Assembly (NCBI GenBank): GCA_036496265.1
Contig: DASXLL010000366.1
Span: forward strand, 6,541-70,540
From: CAYLLN01 sp036496265
GTDB taxonomy: Bacteria; Planctomycetota; Planctomycetia; Pirellulales; Pirellulaceae
Reading direction: 5' to 3'
DNA: 64,000 nt
Part shown: piece by piece, positions 56,145 to 64,000 of the stretch
Layout: every line of letters starts with the position of its first letter
Numbering within the stretch: position 1 is the stretch's first letter
Position numbers and translations under genes: made by a program
The notes under the pieces: model-generated
The model's input: the letters and a program-made list of their open reading frames with translations, nothing else
What the model was told of the DNA's origin: nothing
Database searches by the model: none

Positions 56145-56333
56145 ATGAAAGTGCGAGACGTTCTGAAGTTGTTGAAAAAGGACGGCTGGTATCGAATCAA
56201 AAGCCGTAGCGGCCACCGGCAGTTCAAGCATCTAACGAAACCCGGTCGCCTCACGGTTTCCGGCGGCCTGGGCGATGAATTGCCGCCGGGGACATTGAAA
56301 AGTGTGTTCAGGCAGGCAGGTTGGAAGGAGTAG
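56145..56333 (+). CDS. hicA: HicA-type mRNA interferase toxin
   Basis: A 62-residue protein (MKVRDVLKLLKKDGWYRIKS) with the dsRBD-like HicA fold; the conserved histidine is H24 in RSGHRQFKH. The domain ends with LPPGTLKSVFRQAGW. HicA cleaves mRNA when not bound by HicB. TATGCT lies exactly 6 nt before the ATG and no ribosome binding site is visible. The antitoxin gene follows with 5 nt between the stop and the next ATG. Confidence 0.88.
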   Translation: MKVRDVLKLLKKDGWYRIKSRSGHRQFKHLTKPGRLTVSGGLGDELPPGTLKSVFRQAGWKE

Positions 56334-56338
56334 AAGTC

Positions 56339-56554
56339 ATGTGGCGATATGCAATTGTCGTGGAGAAAGCCAAGTCCAACTACGCGGCTTACGTTCCTGA
56401 CTTGCCTGGCTGCGTAGCGACGGGCAAGACAGTGAAACAAACGGAACGCCGCATTCAAGAAGCCATCGAGATCCACCTCGAAGGCATGCGCGAAGATGGA
56501 TTGCCGGTGCCAAAACCATCGAGCGTTGTTGATTACGTGGAGATTCCGGCGTGA
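56339..56554 (+). CDS. hicB: HicB-type antitoxin
   Basis: A 71-residue antitoxin (MWRYAIVVEKAKSNYAAYVP) with the partial RNase H-like fold seen in HicB: YAAYVPDLPGCVATGKTVKQ and ERRIQEAIEIHLEGM. It lacks a long C-terminal DNA-binding domain. The start at 56339 has GGAG 8 nt upstream; an earlier in-frame ATG at 56321 overlaps hicA. Co-transcribed with hicA. Confidence 0.85.
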   Translation: MWRYAIVVEKAKSNYAAYVPDLPGCVATGKTVKQTERRIQEAIEIHLEGMREDGLPVPKPSSVVDYVEIPA

Positions 56555-56585
56555 GTTCGGGCGATTCGTGAGGTAAAATCTTAGT

Positions 56586-56813
56586 ATGCAAACCGAGGAA
56601 ATCACCATTCGGGTCGATGCGGATGCCGCGCGGGCCTATCGTGCCGCACCGGACCAGCAGCGGCGCAAATTTGACTTGCTGCTGAGCCTGCGACTGCAGG
56701 ATGCTTTGCAGCCTGCGGACTCACTTCAGAATCTGATGCGCGATATCAGCCGCAAGGCCCAAGAGCGCGGCCTGACGCCAGAGATTTTGGAGTCAATCCT
56801 CCGTGAGCCCTAA
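56586..56813 (+). CDS. Antitoxin-like protein upstream of a PIN toxin
   Basis: A 75-residue protein (MQTEEITIRVDADAARAYRA). The first third is ribbon-helix-helix-like (ITIRVDADAARAY) and the remainder is helical (QNLMRDISRKAQERGLTPEI). It precedes the PIN gene with an 11-nt overlap, the normal order for this kind of pair. TAAAAT ends 6 nt before the ATG, and no ribosome binding site is seen, so a leaderless mRNA is likely. Confidence 0.7.
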   Translation: MQTEEITIRVDADAARAYRAAPDQQRRKFDLLLSLRLQDALQPADSLQNLMRDISRKAQERGLTPEILESILREP

Positions 56814-57234
56814 GCTGCGTGTTGCCTTTGATAGTAATGCACTCGTCAGTGCGCTGCTGTTCGAGCACTCGCCACCAGGACAAGCGTTCTACGCCGTTCT
56901 CGAACGTGGAGATATTCTTTTGTCGAGAGAGACGTTTGCCGAGCTGAGCGAAGTGTTGGAACGAAAGAAATTCGACCGCTACGTGACAAAGGAGCAGCGA
57001 GAGCATTTTCTGGTCATGCTGCTTGATGAGGCTACTTTGGTCGAAGCCGACGAAAAGGTACTCGCTTGCCGTGACCCGAAAGATAATAAATTCCTGGAGC
57101 TTGCCATCAGCGGCAGTGCCGCTTGCCTGGTTACCGGCGACGAGGACTTGCTCGTCTTGAATCCATTCCGTGGCGTGCCGATCATGACACCCGTTGCGTT
57201 CTTGAGCTGGCTAGAAGACCACCATCCAACTTGA
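56803..57234 (+). CDS. PIN-family toxin (COG1569 type)
   Basis: A 143-residue PIN domain. The acidic residues are in LRVAFDSNALVSALLF, RETFAELSEVL, DPKDNKFLELAISG and LVTGDEDLLVL, matching the putative toxin-antitoxin PIN family. It is presumably a ribonuclease; the target is unknown. The start overlaps the antitoxin-like gene by 11 nt, and the stop lies 3 nt from the lysS stop on the opposite strand. Confidence 0.85.
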   Translation: MSPKLRVAFDSNALVSALLFEHSPPGQAFYAVLERGDILLSRETFAELSEVLERKKFDRYVTKEQREHFLVMLLDEATLVEADEKVLACRDPKDNKFLELAISGSAACLVTGDEDLLVLNPFRGVPIMTPVAFLSWLEDHHPT

Positions 57235-57237
57235 CAG

Positions 57238-58824
57238 TCACCCTTCCGGCCTCAGCAGCGGAAACAATATCACATCGCGGATCGACGGCGAATTGGTTAA
57301 CAACATCACCAGCCGGTCGATTCCGAGGCCCAGCCCGCCAGCCGGCGGCATTCCGTGCTTGAGCGCCTCGATAAATTCGTGGTCCATTTTGGCCATCGAT
57401 TCTTCTTCGGCCTGGCCGGCAAGTTGCGTCTTGAAAAGTTGCTCTTGCAGGTCGGGATCGTTCAGCTCGGTGTAGGCGTTCGCGATTTCCATGCCTTGAA
57501 TGAATAGCTCAAATCGCTCGGCAACCTCCGGGTTGCTCCGCTTGCGCTTCGTGAGCGGGCAGATGCTGGCCGGATAGTCGATCACGAAGATCGGCCCTTC
57601 GAGGGCGTCCTCGACTTTTTCTTCGAAGACCTCGCTCTTAATAACATCCGGGTGCTTTCCCGCCGTATCGAAGCCAATGTTTTCGGCGAGCGACTTCACC
57701 GCCGCCGAATCGCGAGGATCAACGCCGGTGCTCTCTTGAAACAGCTCATCATACGTCTTGCGATCAAACGGCGGCGTGAAATCGATCACCGTCTCGGCCC
57801 AGGGCCGCTTGAAGTTGCCATCGATAGCGGTGATCGCATCACAGATAATCGCCTCGGTCAGGTCCATCATCGAGCCGTAATCGCCGAACGCCTGATACGC
57901 CTCCAGCATTGTGAATTCGGGATTGTGACGCGGGCTGATCCCTTCGTTGCGATACACGCGGCCCAGCTCATAGACGCGCTCCATCCCGCCGACCAAGAGC
58001 CGCTTCAAATGCAGCTCCAGCGCGATCCGCAAATAAAGCTGCAGATCGAGCGTGTTGTGATGCGTGATAAACGGCCTCGCCGCCGCGCCGCCCGCGATCG
58101 CGTGCAGCGTCGGGCCTTCGATTTCGCAGAAGCCCTGCTTATTGAGCGTGTCGCGGATCGATTGGACAACCTTCGTCCGATTTTTGAACCGCTCGACAAC
58201 ACCTTCGCCGTAAGTCAGATCGAGGTACCGCATTCGCTGCCGCAGTTCGGTATCGGCCAGCCCCGCGTGCTTTTCCGGCGGTGGCAACACGCTCTTCGTA
58301 AGAAAATGCAGCTTCTCGGCAAAAATCGTCAGCTCGCCGGTCTTCGTATAGGCCAGCTTGCCATCGACGCCAATGATATCGCCCAGATCGAACTGATCAG
58401 CCAGCGCCCAGCTCTCGTCGCCAACCTGCGCCTTGCCGACCATCAGCTGGATATTGCCGGTCCAGTCCTGAATGTTGATGAACTTCAGCTTGCCGGCATC
58501 GCGCAGCAGCATGATCCGCCCTGCGGCCCGCACTTTCGGCCCCGACCACTCCCCTTTGCCTTGATCCTGCATCCAGCCGCGGAAATCAAGATCCGGCTGA
58601 GCAACTCGATCTGGCGCTTCAACGGGTCCCCCCAACTCACGCACGTAGCGAATTTCGCCCTTGCGACCGCGCAGATCGCCGATCAGCGACCGATCATCAA
58701 GTCGCCCGCCCCACGGATCAACGCCAAGCGCAGTAATCTTCCGAAGCTTCTCCCGGCGAGCCGCTTCCAGCCGGTTAACATCCTCGCCGCCTTCGGGCGA
58801 GCCTGATTGCGATTCTTGAGCCAT
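57238..58824 (-). CDS. lysS: Lysyl-tRNA synthetase, class II
   Basis: LysS charges tRNA-Lys. It is 528 residues from ATG 58824. The N-terminal OB-fold domain includes RAAGRIMLLRDAGKLKFINI. Class II motif 1 is around EIEGPTLHAIAGGAAARPFI, motif 2 has ERVYELGRVYRNEGISPRHN with NPEFTMLEAYQAF, and motif 3 has GGLGLGIDRLVMLLT. Asn-Pro-Glu-Phe and the lysine-recognition Glu regions are kept. The N-terminus is slightly longer and more charged than that of E. coli. TACATT lies 7 nt before the ATG. Confidence 0.96.
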   Translation of the reverse strand: MAQESQSGSPEGGEDVNRLEAARREKLRKITALGVDPWGGRLDDRSLIGDLRGRKGEIRYVRELGGPVEAPDRVAQPDLDFRGWMQDQGKGEWSGPKVRAAGRIMLLRDAGKLKFINIQDWTGNIQLMVGKAQVGDESWALADQFDLGDIIGVDGKLAYTKTGELTIFAEKLHFLTKSVLPPPEKHAGLADTELRQRMRYLDLTYGEGVVERFKNRTKVVQSIRDTLNKQGFCEIEGPTLHAIAGGAAARPFITHHNTLDLQLYLRIALELHLKRLLVGGMERVYELGRVYRNEGISPRHNPEFTMLEAYQAFGDYGSMMDLTEAIICDAITAIDGNFKRPWAETVIDFTPPFDRKTYDELFQESTGVDPRDSAAVKSLAENIGFDTAGKHPDVIKSEVFEEKVEDALEGPIFVIDYPASICPLTKRKRSNPEVAERFELFIQGMEIANAYTELNDPDLQEQLFKTQLAGQAEEESMAKMDHEFIEALKHGMPPAGGLGLGIDRLVMLLTNSPSIRDVILFPLLRPEG

Positions 58825-58879
58825 GAACCGCAATGTAGTGACCAGCGCGTATTCGTCAACCGCCAGCCAGCATCCGTGG

Positions 58880-58896
58880 GGTGGGCTGTGCCCACC
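58880..58896. repeat. GGTGGGC-TGT-GCCCACC palindrome upstream of lysS
   Basis: Perfect 7-bp inverted repeat with a 3-nt loop in the lysS leader region, about 56 nt upstream of the start codon. Same family as the copies at 16185 and 59448. Confidence 0.6.
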
Positions 58897-58922
58897 ATCA
58901 TGGTTGAAAGGTCCGAACCGCT

Positions 58923-59312
58923 TTACTGCTCATCCCCGTAGACGACATTTGTTGCTTGCCGATTCCGCCGACCATACCGCCCAAAGTTCATCAGCCGCCT
59001 CCGCCGCACCAGCGGCCCGTTGCCTTCTTCAAAGTAATATCCGCCGAGCAGCTTATAGAAGAACAACAGCACAAACGCCCCGGCTGTCGCCACGCAGAAG
59101 CCCAGCGGACTAATGGGGGACACAATGTGCCCCTTCCAAATAAAGGATACGACGCCGCAGCCGATGACCGTGCCGGCGATGCCCATTGCCATCGTCGCCA
59201 CCGCGCCGCCCGGATCCTTACCTGGCATGATCGCCTTGGCCAAGAGGCCCACGAGCGTGCCGAAGCCAACCCAAACCAGAACCAAGTGCGTGATCTGCTG
59301 CAGATTCTCCAT
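58923..59312 (-). CDS. Small membrane protein, GlsB/YeaQ/YmgE-like
   Basis: A protein of 129 residues from ATG 59312 (the frame extends to 59384). Three hydrophobic segments are clear: LVLVWVGFGTLVGLLAKAIM, VATMAMGIAGTVIGCGVVSF and PLGFCVATAGAFVLLFFYKL. Gly-rich helices with GLLAKAIMPGKDPGG resemble the transglycosylase-associated (GlsB/YeaQ/YmgE) small membrane family of unknown mechanism, linked to stress in other bacteria. The C-terminal tail is basic (RRRRLMNFGRYGRRNRQ) and should be cytosolic. No neighbour suggests a pathway. Confidence 0.6.
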   Translation of the reverse strand: MENLQQITHLVLVWVGFGTLVGLLAKAIMPGKDPGGAVATMAMGIAGTVIGCGVVSFIWKGHIVSPISPLGFCVATAGAFVLLFFYKLLGGYYFEEGNGPLVRRRRLMNFGRYGRRNRQATNVVYGDEQ

Positions 59313-59447
59313 GAACGCTTGGTTTTCCACAGCAGCGACTCCATCTGACAGCGAGTTGGCGCGATAAAAGCTCCCTTTCGTCATCGGCTTCGACGACCGT
59401 GCGTCTGGAAACGAATATGACGAAGATGCGAGCTTGAAATCACGCTA

Positions 59448-59541
59448 GCGTAGGGTGGGCTGTGCCCACCATCCTTTGCCCACCAGCATTGGAACTCGCG
59501 TAGGGTGGGACTAGCTTGTGCAGCAAGCGCCGGCCCACCAT
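59448..59541. repeat. Two tandem GCGTAGGGTGGG-type repeats
   Basis: Copy 1 (59448-59473) reads GCGTAGGGTGGGCTGTGCCC then ACCATC. Copy 2 (59498-59541) starts GCGTAGGGTGGGACTAGCTT and ends CGGCCCACCATC. They fill the gap between the small membrane gene and hpnH, ending 5 nt from the hpnH stop. Confidence 0.7.
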
Positions 59542-59545
59542 CACT

Positions 59546-60559
59546 TTAAGAAAGCCCCAACAACGTCGCTTTCGCGGTCCGAAAAAATCCGCGAACAGAA
59601 CCAAACGTTGCCCCCACAGCGCTCGGCTCATATCCGCAATGCACCATGCAATCGCGGCACTTCGGATTACCGCTCTTCCGGCCATAGGCCGGCCAATCAG
59701 TCGTTTCCATCAGTTCACGGAACGATGGACAATATCCCTCGCCGAGCAGATAACACGGCCGCTGCCAACCGAAAATGCTGTACGACGGACTGCCCCACGG
59801 CGTGCATTCCAGGTCATAGTTGCCGCGGAGAAATTCCAAAAACAGCGGCGTCTGATTGAATCGCCACGAGCGCTTCGCCCGCCGCAAAATCGAGCCAAAT
59901 AAATCAGTCGTCTGCCGCCGCACAAGAAAATGATCCTGGTCCGGCGCTTTTTCGTAGCTGTAGCCCGGCGAAATGGTCATACCTTCGACGCCCAGCGCCA
60001 TCATCTCGTCAAAAAAGGCGCGCATCCGCGCAGGGTTAGCGCCGCGAAACACCGTCGTGTTCGTCGTTACCCGAAAGCCGCGTTTTTTGGCGGCCCGAAT
60101 GGCACTCACAGCAATGTCATAAGTGCCCGGCCGACAGACCGCCAGATCATGCTCCTCGCGCGGTCCATCCATGTGTACCGAAAAAGCCAAATACTTCGAC
60201 GGCTGAAACCGCGGCAGCGATTCTTCCAGCTTTAGCGCGTTCGTGCAAAAATAAATGAATCGCCGCTGCTTCACGAGGCCAGCCACAATCTCATCGATCT
60301 GCGGATGCAACAGCGGCTCGCCACCCGGAATCGAGACGATCGGCGCGCCGCATTCCTCAGCCGCCGCCCAGCACTGCTCCGGCGTCAGCTGCCGCCGCAA
60401 AATCTCAGCCGGAAACTGAATTTTCCCGCAACCAGCACACGCCAGGTTACAACGAAACAACGGCTCCAACATTAGCACTAGCGGATACCGCTTCACCCCG
60501 CGCATGCGCTGCCGCAGGACGTAGGAAGCGACAGTGTAGGCTTGGGAAATTGGTGGCAT
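59546..60559 (-). CDS. hpnH: Radical SAM adenosyl-hopene transferase HpnH
   Basis: HpnH joins an adenosyl group to a hopene precursor, the first step of extended hopanoid side chains. The radical-SAM cluster motif CNLACAGC (C37, C41, C44) follows YPLVLMLEPLFR. Other family segments are VSIPGGEPLLHPQIDEIV, FSVHMDGPREEHD, YEKAPDQDHFL and a Cys-rich C-terminus (KCRDCMVHCGYEPSA). The start at 60559 gives 337 residues; an in-frame ATG nine bases upstream is part of the heptamer array. It lies 19 nt downstream of shc, so the two probably share a transcript. Confidence rests on motif order. Confidence 0.93.
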   Translation of the reverse strand: MPPISQAYTVASYVLRQRMRGVKRYPLVLMLEPLFRCNLACAGCGKIQFPAEILRRQLTPEQCWAAAEECGAPIVSIPGGEPLLHPQIDEIVAGLVKQRRFIYFCTNALKLEESLPRFQPSKYLAFSVHMDGPREEHDLAVCRPGTYDIAVSAIRAAKKRGFRVTTNTTVFRGANPARMRAFFDEMMALGVEGMTISPGYSYEKAPDQDHFLVRRQTTDLFGSILRRAKRSWRFNQTPLFLEFLRGNYDLECTPWGSPSYSIFGWQRPCYLLGEGYCPSFRELMETTDWPAYGRKSGNPKCRDCMVHCGYEPSAVGATFGSVRGFFRTAKATLLGLS

Positions 60560-60560
60560 G

Positions 60561-60640
60561 AGTTTCAAGTTTCAGGTTTCAAGTTCCAAGTTTCAGGTTC
60601 GAGTTTTCCAACTTGAAACTTGGAACTTGAAACCTGGAAC
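60561..60640. repeat. Heptamer fold-back array joining shc and hpnH
   Basis: AAGTTTC/AGGTTTC units (60561-60605) face GAAACTT/GGAACTT units (60610-60640). The last 18 residues of Shc (RFQVPSFKLENSNLKLGT) and its stop codon are encoded by this array. Confidence 0.8.
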
Positions 60641-62678
60641 TGTATTTCGCTAACGCCAGTAGCGGAAAGTAAATCGGATAGTAGTGATACCGCAGATAGA
60701 AAACCCGCGGGAAGCCCGTACCGGTAAATTCCAGCTCGTCCCAGCCACCGTCGGGCCGCTGCGTGTCGAGCAGATAGTAGATGCCGCGTTCAACAGCCGG
60801 ATGATGATGCAAACCGGCCGCCAGCAGGCCAAGGAGGGCCCAGGCCGTTTGCGACGCCGTTACCGGACCCTCGCCGCGCAGTTCCGGCTGCTCATAGCTA
60901 TCAGCCGATTCGCCCCAGCCGCCACACGCGTGTTGATGACTTAATAGCCAAGTCGCCCCACGAGTCATCATCGAATCATCGGTCGGCACACCACACGCGG
61001 CCAATCCGACAAGAGCCTGCCACGTGCCATAGATATAGTTGACGCCCCAGCGTCCGTACCAACATCCGTCGCGCTCCTGAGCCCGCCGTAGAAACTCGAT
61101 TCCGTGCCGTATTGCGGAATCGCTGGACGACTGGCCCCACACGGCCAATGCCTCCAGCGCCCGGCCCGTCAAATCGGCCGTGCTCGGATCGATCATCGCG
61201 TTATGATCAGCAAACGGCACTCGACACAGAAACTCCGCATCATTGTCCTTATCAAACGCTCCCCACCCCCCGTCCCGATTCTGCATCGCGAGAATCCACT
61301 TCCGCGCCCGCTCGCAAGCCGCAGCTGTCCGCCGACTGTTCCCTGTTCCCTGTCCCCTGTCCCCTTGTCTCCCCAGCTCCGCCAACGCAATCATCACCAT
61401 CGCCGTGTCATCGACGTCGGGATAAAACTCGTTGTGATATTCGAAAAACCAGCCCGCCGGCGGCGCAGAAGCATGTTCAGCCCAATCGCCGCGGCGCGTG
61501 ACTTCTTTTTCCAGCAGCCAATCAATCGCTCTCTGCTCGGCGAGCGGGGGACGTGAGTCCCCCGGTAACTCGGTCCTACCGGGAGGCTCACGCCTCCCGC
61601 TCGCCAGGAAGTCGTCACTTGCCGCCAGCGACCGCAGCGTCAACGCCGTATCCCACACCGGCGACAAACACGGCTGCAGCCTCGCGGTATAATCTTGCTC
61701 AATCGTCAGCGCATTAAGTTGATCGAAGTTATAGCGCATCTCCGCCGAATCATCCGCATAACCGAGGCACTTGAGCGCGATGATGCTCCAAATAATTGGC
61801 GGAAAAATCGCGCCCAAGCCGTCGCTGTGCGCAAACCGCGTCGTCATCCATTGCTCAGCGGCCTTGAGCGCGCGCTTTCTAAGCGGCGTCAATCGCCGCG
61901 CCTCAAGCCACTTTAAACTCTTATCCGCCTGGCGAAAAAATCGATCCCACGAAAACCAACTCTGCTCATCGCCCAAGCCGGGGCACTTCAACTCCGCCCA
62001 ATATTCCGGCTGCCGAATAAACAGCTCACCAATCCCGCGCTCCGCCGCAATTTTCCGCTCCGGCCGATAGGCCCACATGATTGACAGGGGCACCACGATC
62101 GTTCGCGACCAGGCCGACATCCGATAAATGTTGATCGGCGACCATTTCGGCAGCAGCACCATCTCCGGCGGCACCGCCGGGCACTGGTTATACGAAATCT
62201 GCCCCAACAGTGCCAAATAGAACCGCGTAAAGCTGTTGACCGCATCCGCCCCGCCATTGGCGCGAATCGCCTGTCGCGCCAGCCGCATGTAATCCGCATC
62301 CGGATCATGCCCCGTCAGCTTTAAGGCAAAATACGCCTTCACGCTGCCGCTGATTTCCAGTTTTCCGCCCGGATACATGCTCCAGCCGCCCGTCGGCAGC
62401 TGTTTCTCCACGATATACGCCGCACACTTCTTAGCGATCGCCGATTGTTCCTGCCCCAGCCAGGTCAAGAGCAGGATGTACTCGCTTTCCAGAATGGAGT
62501 CGCCTTCGAGCTCCGCGCACCAATGGCCATCGGCGCGTTGACGAGCCAGCAGCCAATCCCGCGTTGATTCAATTGCATTCCCGACCCGCGGCAAAAGCTC
62601 GCCGTTTTCCTGCGGCGCGGCGTTCGCCGCCGCCAGATAATGCGGCGAATCGGGCATGTTGCGGTGCGGCGTATCCAT
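60579..62678 (-). CDS. shc: Squalene-hopene cyclase with repeat-derived insertions
   Basis: Shc cyclises squalene to hopene in the membrane. The catalytic DVDD is at residues 421-424 (DVDDTAM), and QW motifs such as QNRDGGWGAFD, CWYGRWGVNYIYGTWQ, QHACGGWGESADSY and QRPDGGWDELEF are present. The family usually has 620-660 residues; here it is 699. Three stretches are repeat-encoded: about 358-379 from the double-hairpin element (LASGRREPPGRTELPGDSRP), a GDRGQGTGNSR stretch near 437-447 from a TGTCCCC heptamer array, and the C-terminal 18 residues from the shc-hpnH array. All sit in apparent loops, and the active-site motifs are intact, so the enzyme is probably functional. It is upstream of hpnH in the transcript. 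Confidence 0.94.
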   Translation of the reverse strand: MDTPHRNMPDSPHYLAAANAAPQENGELLPRVGNAIESTRDWLLARQRADGHWCAELEGDSILESEYILLLTWLGQEQSAIAKKCAAYIVEKQLPTGGWSMYPGGKLEISGSVKAYFALKLTGHDPDADYMRLARQAIRANGGADAVNSFTRFYLALLGQISYNQCPAVPPEMVLLPKWSPINIYRMSAWSRTIVVPLSIMWAYRPERKIAAERGIGELFIRQPEYWAELKCPGLGDEQSWFSWDRFFRQADKSLKWLEARRLTPLRKRALKAAEQWMTTRFAHSDGLGAIFPPIIWSIIALKCLGYADDSAEMRYNFDQLNALTIEQDYTARLQPCLSPVWDTALTLRSLAASDDFLASGRREPPGRTELPGDSRPPLAEQRAIDWLLEKEVTRRGDWAEHASAPPAGWFFEYHNEFYPDVDDTAMVMIALAELGRQGDRGQGTGNSRRTAAACERARKWILAMQNRDGGWGAFDKDNDAEFLCRVPFADHNAMIDPSTADLTGRALEALAVWGQSSSDSAIRHGIEFLRRAQERDGCWYGRWGVNYIYGTWQALVGLAACGVPTDDSMMTRGATWLLSHQHACGGWGESADSYEQPELRGEGPVTASQTAWALLGLLAAGLHHHPAVERGIYYLLDTQRPDGGWDELEFTGTGFPRVFYLRYHYYPIYFPLLALAKYSSRFQVPSFKLENSNLKLGT
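61337..61375. repeat. TGTCCCC heptamer array inside shc
   Basis: Units TGTTCCC, TGTTCCC, TGTCCCC, TGTCCCC then a decayed copy. On the coding strand they read GGGGACA, the same unit as in uvrA at 40275-40309. They are translated as RQGDRGQGTGNSR. Confidence 0.75.
61540..61604. repeat. Double-hairpin element, copy B (inside shc)
   Basis: GCGAGCGGGGGACGTGAGTC, then CCCCGGTA, a short centre, TACCGGGAGGCTCACGCC, and TCCCGCTCGC. Outer 9-bp arms are perfect. It matches copy A (7138-7203) at most positions and in the same plus-strand orientation, though the host genes run in opposite directions. Translated as LASGRREPPGRTELPGDSRP plus a few residues. Confidence 0.85.
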
Positions 62679-62802
62679 ATTGCAGTGTGCCTATATGGGA
62701 ACCGACATTGCCGATCAAGAGCAATGGCAACTTGCCGCCGCGCGGACTAGAATCCTGCCTGACGTTTTTTTCATCGCAGACCACTCCGCTAACTTCCCCG
62801 CC

Positions 62803-64000
62803 ATGTCGCTGATCCGCACCCGCCTCGCCGTGATGATGTTCCTGGAATTCCTCATCTGGGGCGCGTGGTACCCGCTCGTTTTTGGCTATCTGCCGGCCCT
62901 TGGTTTCGACAGCAACGAGCAATTCTGGATTTTGTCAGGCTTCAATTTCGCCGCCATTGTGGCGATGTTCTTCAGCACGCAATTTGCCGATCGCAATTTC
63001 GCCGCCGAACGTTTTTTGGCCGTCAGTCAGCTCATCGGCGGCATCGCCATGATCTGCCTCGCTGGCACGACGCATTTCTGGCCGCTGTTGCTCCTGATGT
63101 ATCTGCACTGCTTCTTTTACGTGCCCACGATCTCAATCACCAACGGCATCGCCTTCGCCAATGTGAAAGATCCTCAGAAAGATTTCGGCCTCGTTCGTCT
63201 CTGGGGCACCATCGGCTGGATCGCCGCCAGTTGGCCGTTCGTATTCATTCTCGTTGATTGGGCGAAAGTGCCCTCGTATGGGACCGTTCCCTTCGTCGAA
63301 TGGCTCGGCGCCGCGCTCGGCACCTCGAAAAGCGGTCCCGCGCTGCTCGACGCCACGCGCTACACCTTCGTCGCTGCCGGCGCCGCCTCGATCGCCCTCG
63401 CCGCGTTCAGCCTCTTCCTGCCTCATACGCCGCCCAAGCCGGCCGCAGCCGGCGAAAGCCAATTCGCCTGGCTCGAAGCCGCCAAGCTGCTCAAAGTGCC
63501 GTTCATGCTCGTGCTCTTCATCGTCACGTTCATCGACGCCACCGTGCATCAGTTCTATTTCTTCTGGACCGGCCGCTACCTGATGAGCATCGGCATCCCC
63601 GGCAACTGGGTCATGCCCGCCATGAGCGTCGGCCAATTTGCCGAAATCGGCACCATGGCCGTCCTCGGCGCCTTTCTGAAAAAGCTCGGCTGGCGCACAA
63701 CGATGACCATCGGCATCTTGGGCCACGCCGCCCGCTTCGCCGTCTTCGCCCTCCTGCCCTATCCGCAACTCGCCGTTGCCGTCAATGTGTTGCACGGCAT
63801 CTGCTACGCCTTCTTCTTCGCCACCGTTTATATCTTCGTCGATGAGTTCTTTCCCAAAGACGTGCGCTCGAGCGCTCAAGGCCTCTTCAATCTGCTGATT
63901 CTCGGACTCGGCCCGCTCGTCGGCAACTACGTCGGCCCGAAGGCCGGCGACATGCTGACAACGACCGAATTGTCTGCCGCGGTGGTCAAGTCCGCCGCCG
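62803..64000 (+). CDS. Major facilitator transporter (nucleoside:H+ symporter-like), truncated by window end
   Basis: Open from ATG 62803 to the window edge, 399 codons. The start MSLIRTRLAVMMFLEFLIWG is followed by 10-12 hydrophobic helices such as LLLLMYLHCFFYVPTISITN, FGLVRLWGTIGWIAASWPFV, FMLVLFIVTFIDATVHQFYF and the GICYAFFFATVYIFVDEFF segment. The charged FADRNFAAERFLA loop follows the second helix. The FGLVRLWGTIGWIAA segment resembles NupG-type nucleoside permeases of the major facilitator family, as in other planctomycete homologues. Substrate is inferred only. The stop lies beyond 64000. Confidence 0.8.
   Translation, partial: MSLIRTRLAVMMFLEFLIWGAWYPLVFGYLPALGFDSNEQFWILSGFNFAAIVAMFFSTQFADRNFAAERFLAVSQLIGGIAMICLAGTTHFWPLLLLMYLHCFFYVPTISITNGIAFANVKDPQKDFGLVRLWGTIGWIAASWPFVFILVDWAKVPSYGTVPFVEWLGAALGTSKSGPALLDATRYTFVAAGAASIALAAFSLFLPHTPPKPAAAGESQFAWLEAAKLLKVPFMLVLFIVTFIDATVHQFYFFWTGRYLMSIGIPGNWVMPAMSVGQFAEIGTMAVLGAFLKKLGWRTTMTIGILGHAARFAVFALLPYPQLAVAVNVLHGICYAFFFATVYIFVDEFFPKDVRSSAQGLFNLLILGLGPLVGNYVGPKAGDMLTTTELSAAVVKSAA

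Noticed and set aside
57652..58806. 384-codon frame opposite lysS
   Set aside because: Antisense shadow; lysS has all class II motifs.
63133..63879. 248-codon minus-strand frame near the window end
   Set aside because: Lies opposite the transporter frame that is open from 62803 to the edge and has clear membrane helices.

Overview
The window looks like chromosomal DNA from a member of the Planctomycetota, most likely a Pirellulales-like lineage. I infer this from family content. It has an adjacent DUF1552 / planctomycete-cytochrome (PSCyt1, DUF1587-1595-1592-1588-1585) pair, a tail-to-head fused double UvrA of the kind also known in Chlamydia, an enlarged SecA, an N-terminal dockerin protein opening with LEPRRLL, a divergent EF-Tu switch I, and very many short palindromic or heptamer repeats. 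Genes are moderately GC-rich and mostly lack strong Shine-Dalgarno sequences.

Layout. 1-7.6 kb: the tail of an unknown gene, a stand-alone CoaB-type ligase, a HEAT/LRR-like secreted protein, secA, and the Kdo transferase gene waaA. 7.6-11.5 kb: a minus-strand DUF1552 / planctomycete cytochrome pair. 11.9-33 kb: the large minus-strand gene-expression block. In transcription order it runs sigma factor with its own terminator, tRNA-Thr(TGT), tRNA-Tyr, tRNA-Gly, tRNA-Thr(GGT), tuf, tRNA-Trp, secE, nusG, rplK, rplA, rplJ, rplL, rpoB, rpoC, rpsL, rpsG, then a vapBC pair whose toxin is broken by an amber codon, and finally fusA, with one plus-strand gene lying between. The tRNA-tuf order and anticodons match the E. 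coli thrU-tyrU-glyT-thrT-tufB cluster. 33-38.7 kb: a secreted unknown, a YyaL/DUF255 thioredoxin-domain protein, an intact vapBC, and two small genes including a PD-(D/E)XK nuclease-like protein. 38.9-46.1 kb: a 2409-residue UvrA. 46-57.2 kb: accessory and housekeeping genes (dockerin plus vanadium-haloperoxidase/PAP2 protein, secreted alpha/beta hydrolase, TIM-barrel epimerase, CBS protein, nucleotidyltransferase, LolCD-like ABC exporter, hicAB, a PIN-family toxin pair). 57.2-64 kb: lysS, a small membrane protein, the hopanoid genes hpnH and shc, and the start of a major-facilitator transporter.

The strongest unexplained signal is the repeat content. Junctions throughout the ribosomal/RNA-polymerase block hold fold-back arrays of 7-8 bp units (for example AATGACC facing GTCATTT). 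The same class of arrays, plus a 66-bp double-hairpin element, sits in frame inside uvrA, shc, waaA, a lolD-like gene and others, where it is translated. Other notable points are a sigma factor with three extra N-terminal helix-turn-helix segments, two lineage-type expansions of SecA, a 340-residue unknown C-terminal extension on UvrA, and four toxin-antitoxin operons that all have a -10-like hexamer exactly 6 nt before the first ATG, which predicts leaderless mRNAs.

All functional calls come from reading the translated sequence and remembered family motifs; no database search was possible.
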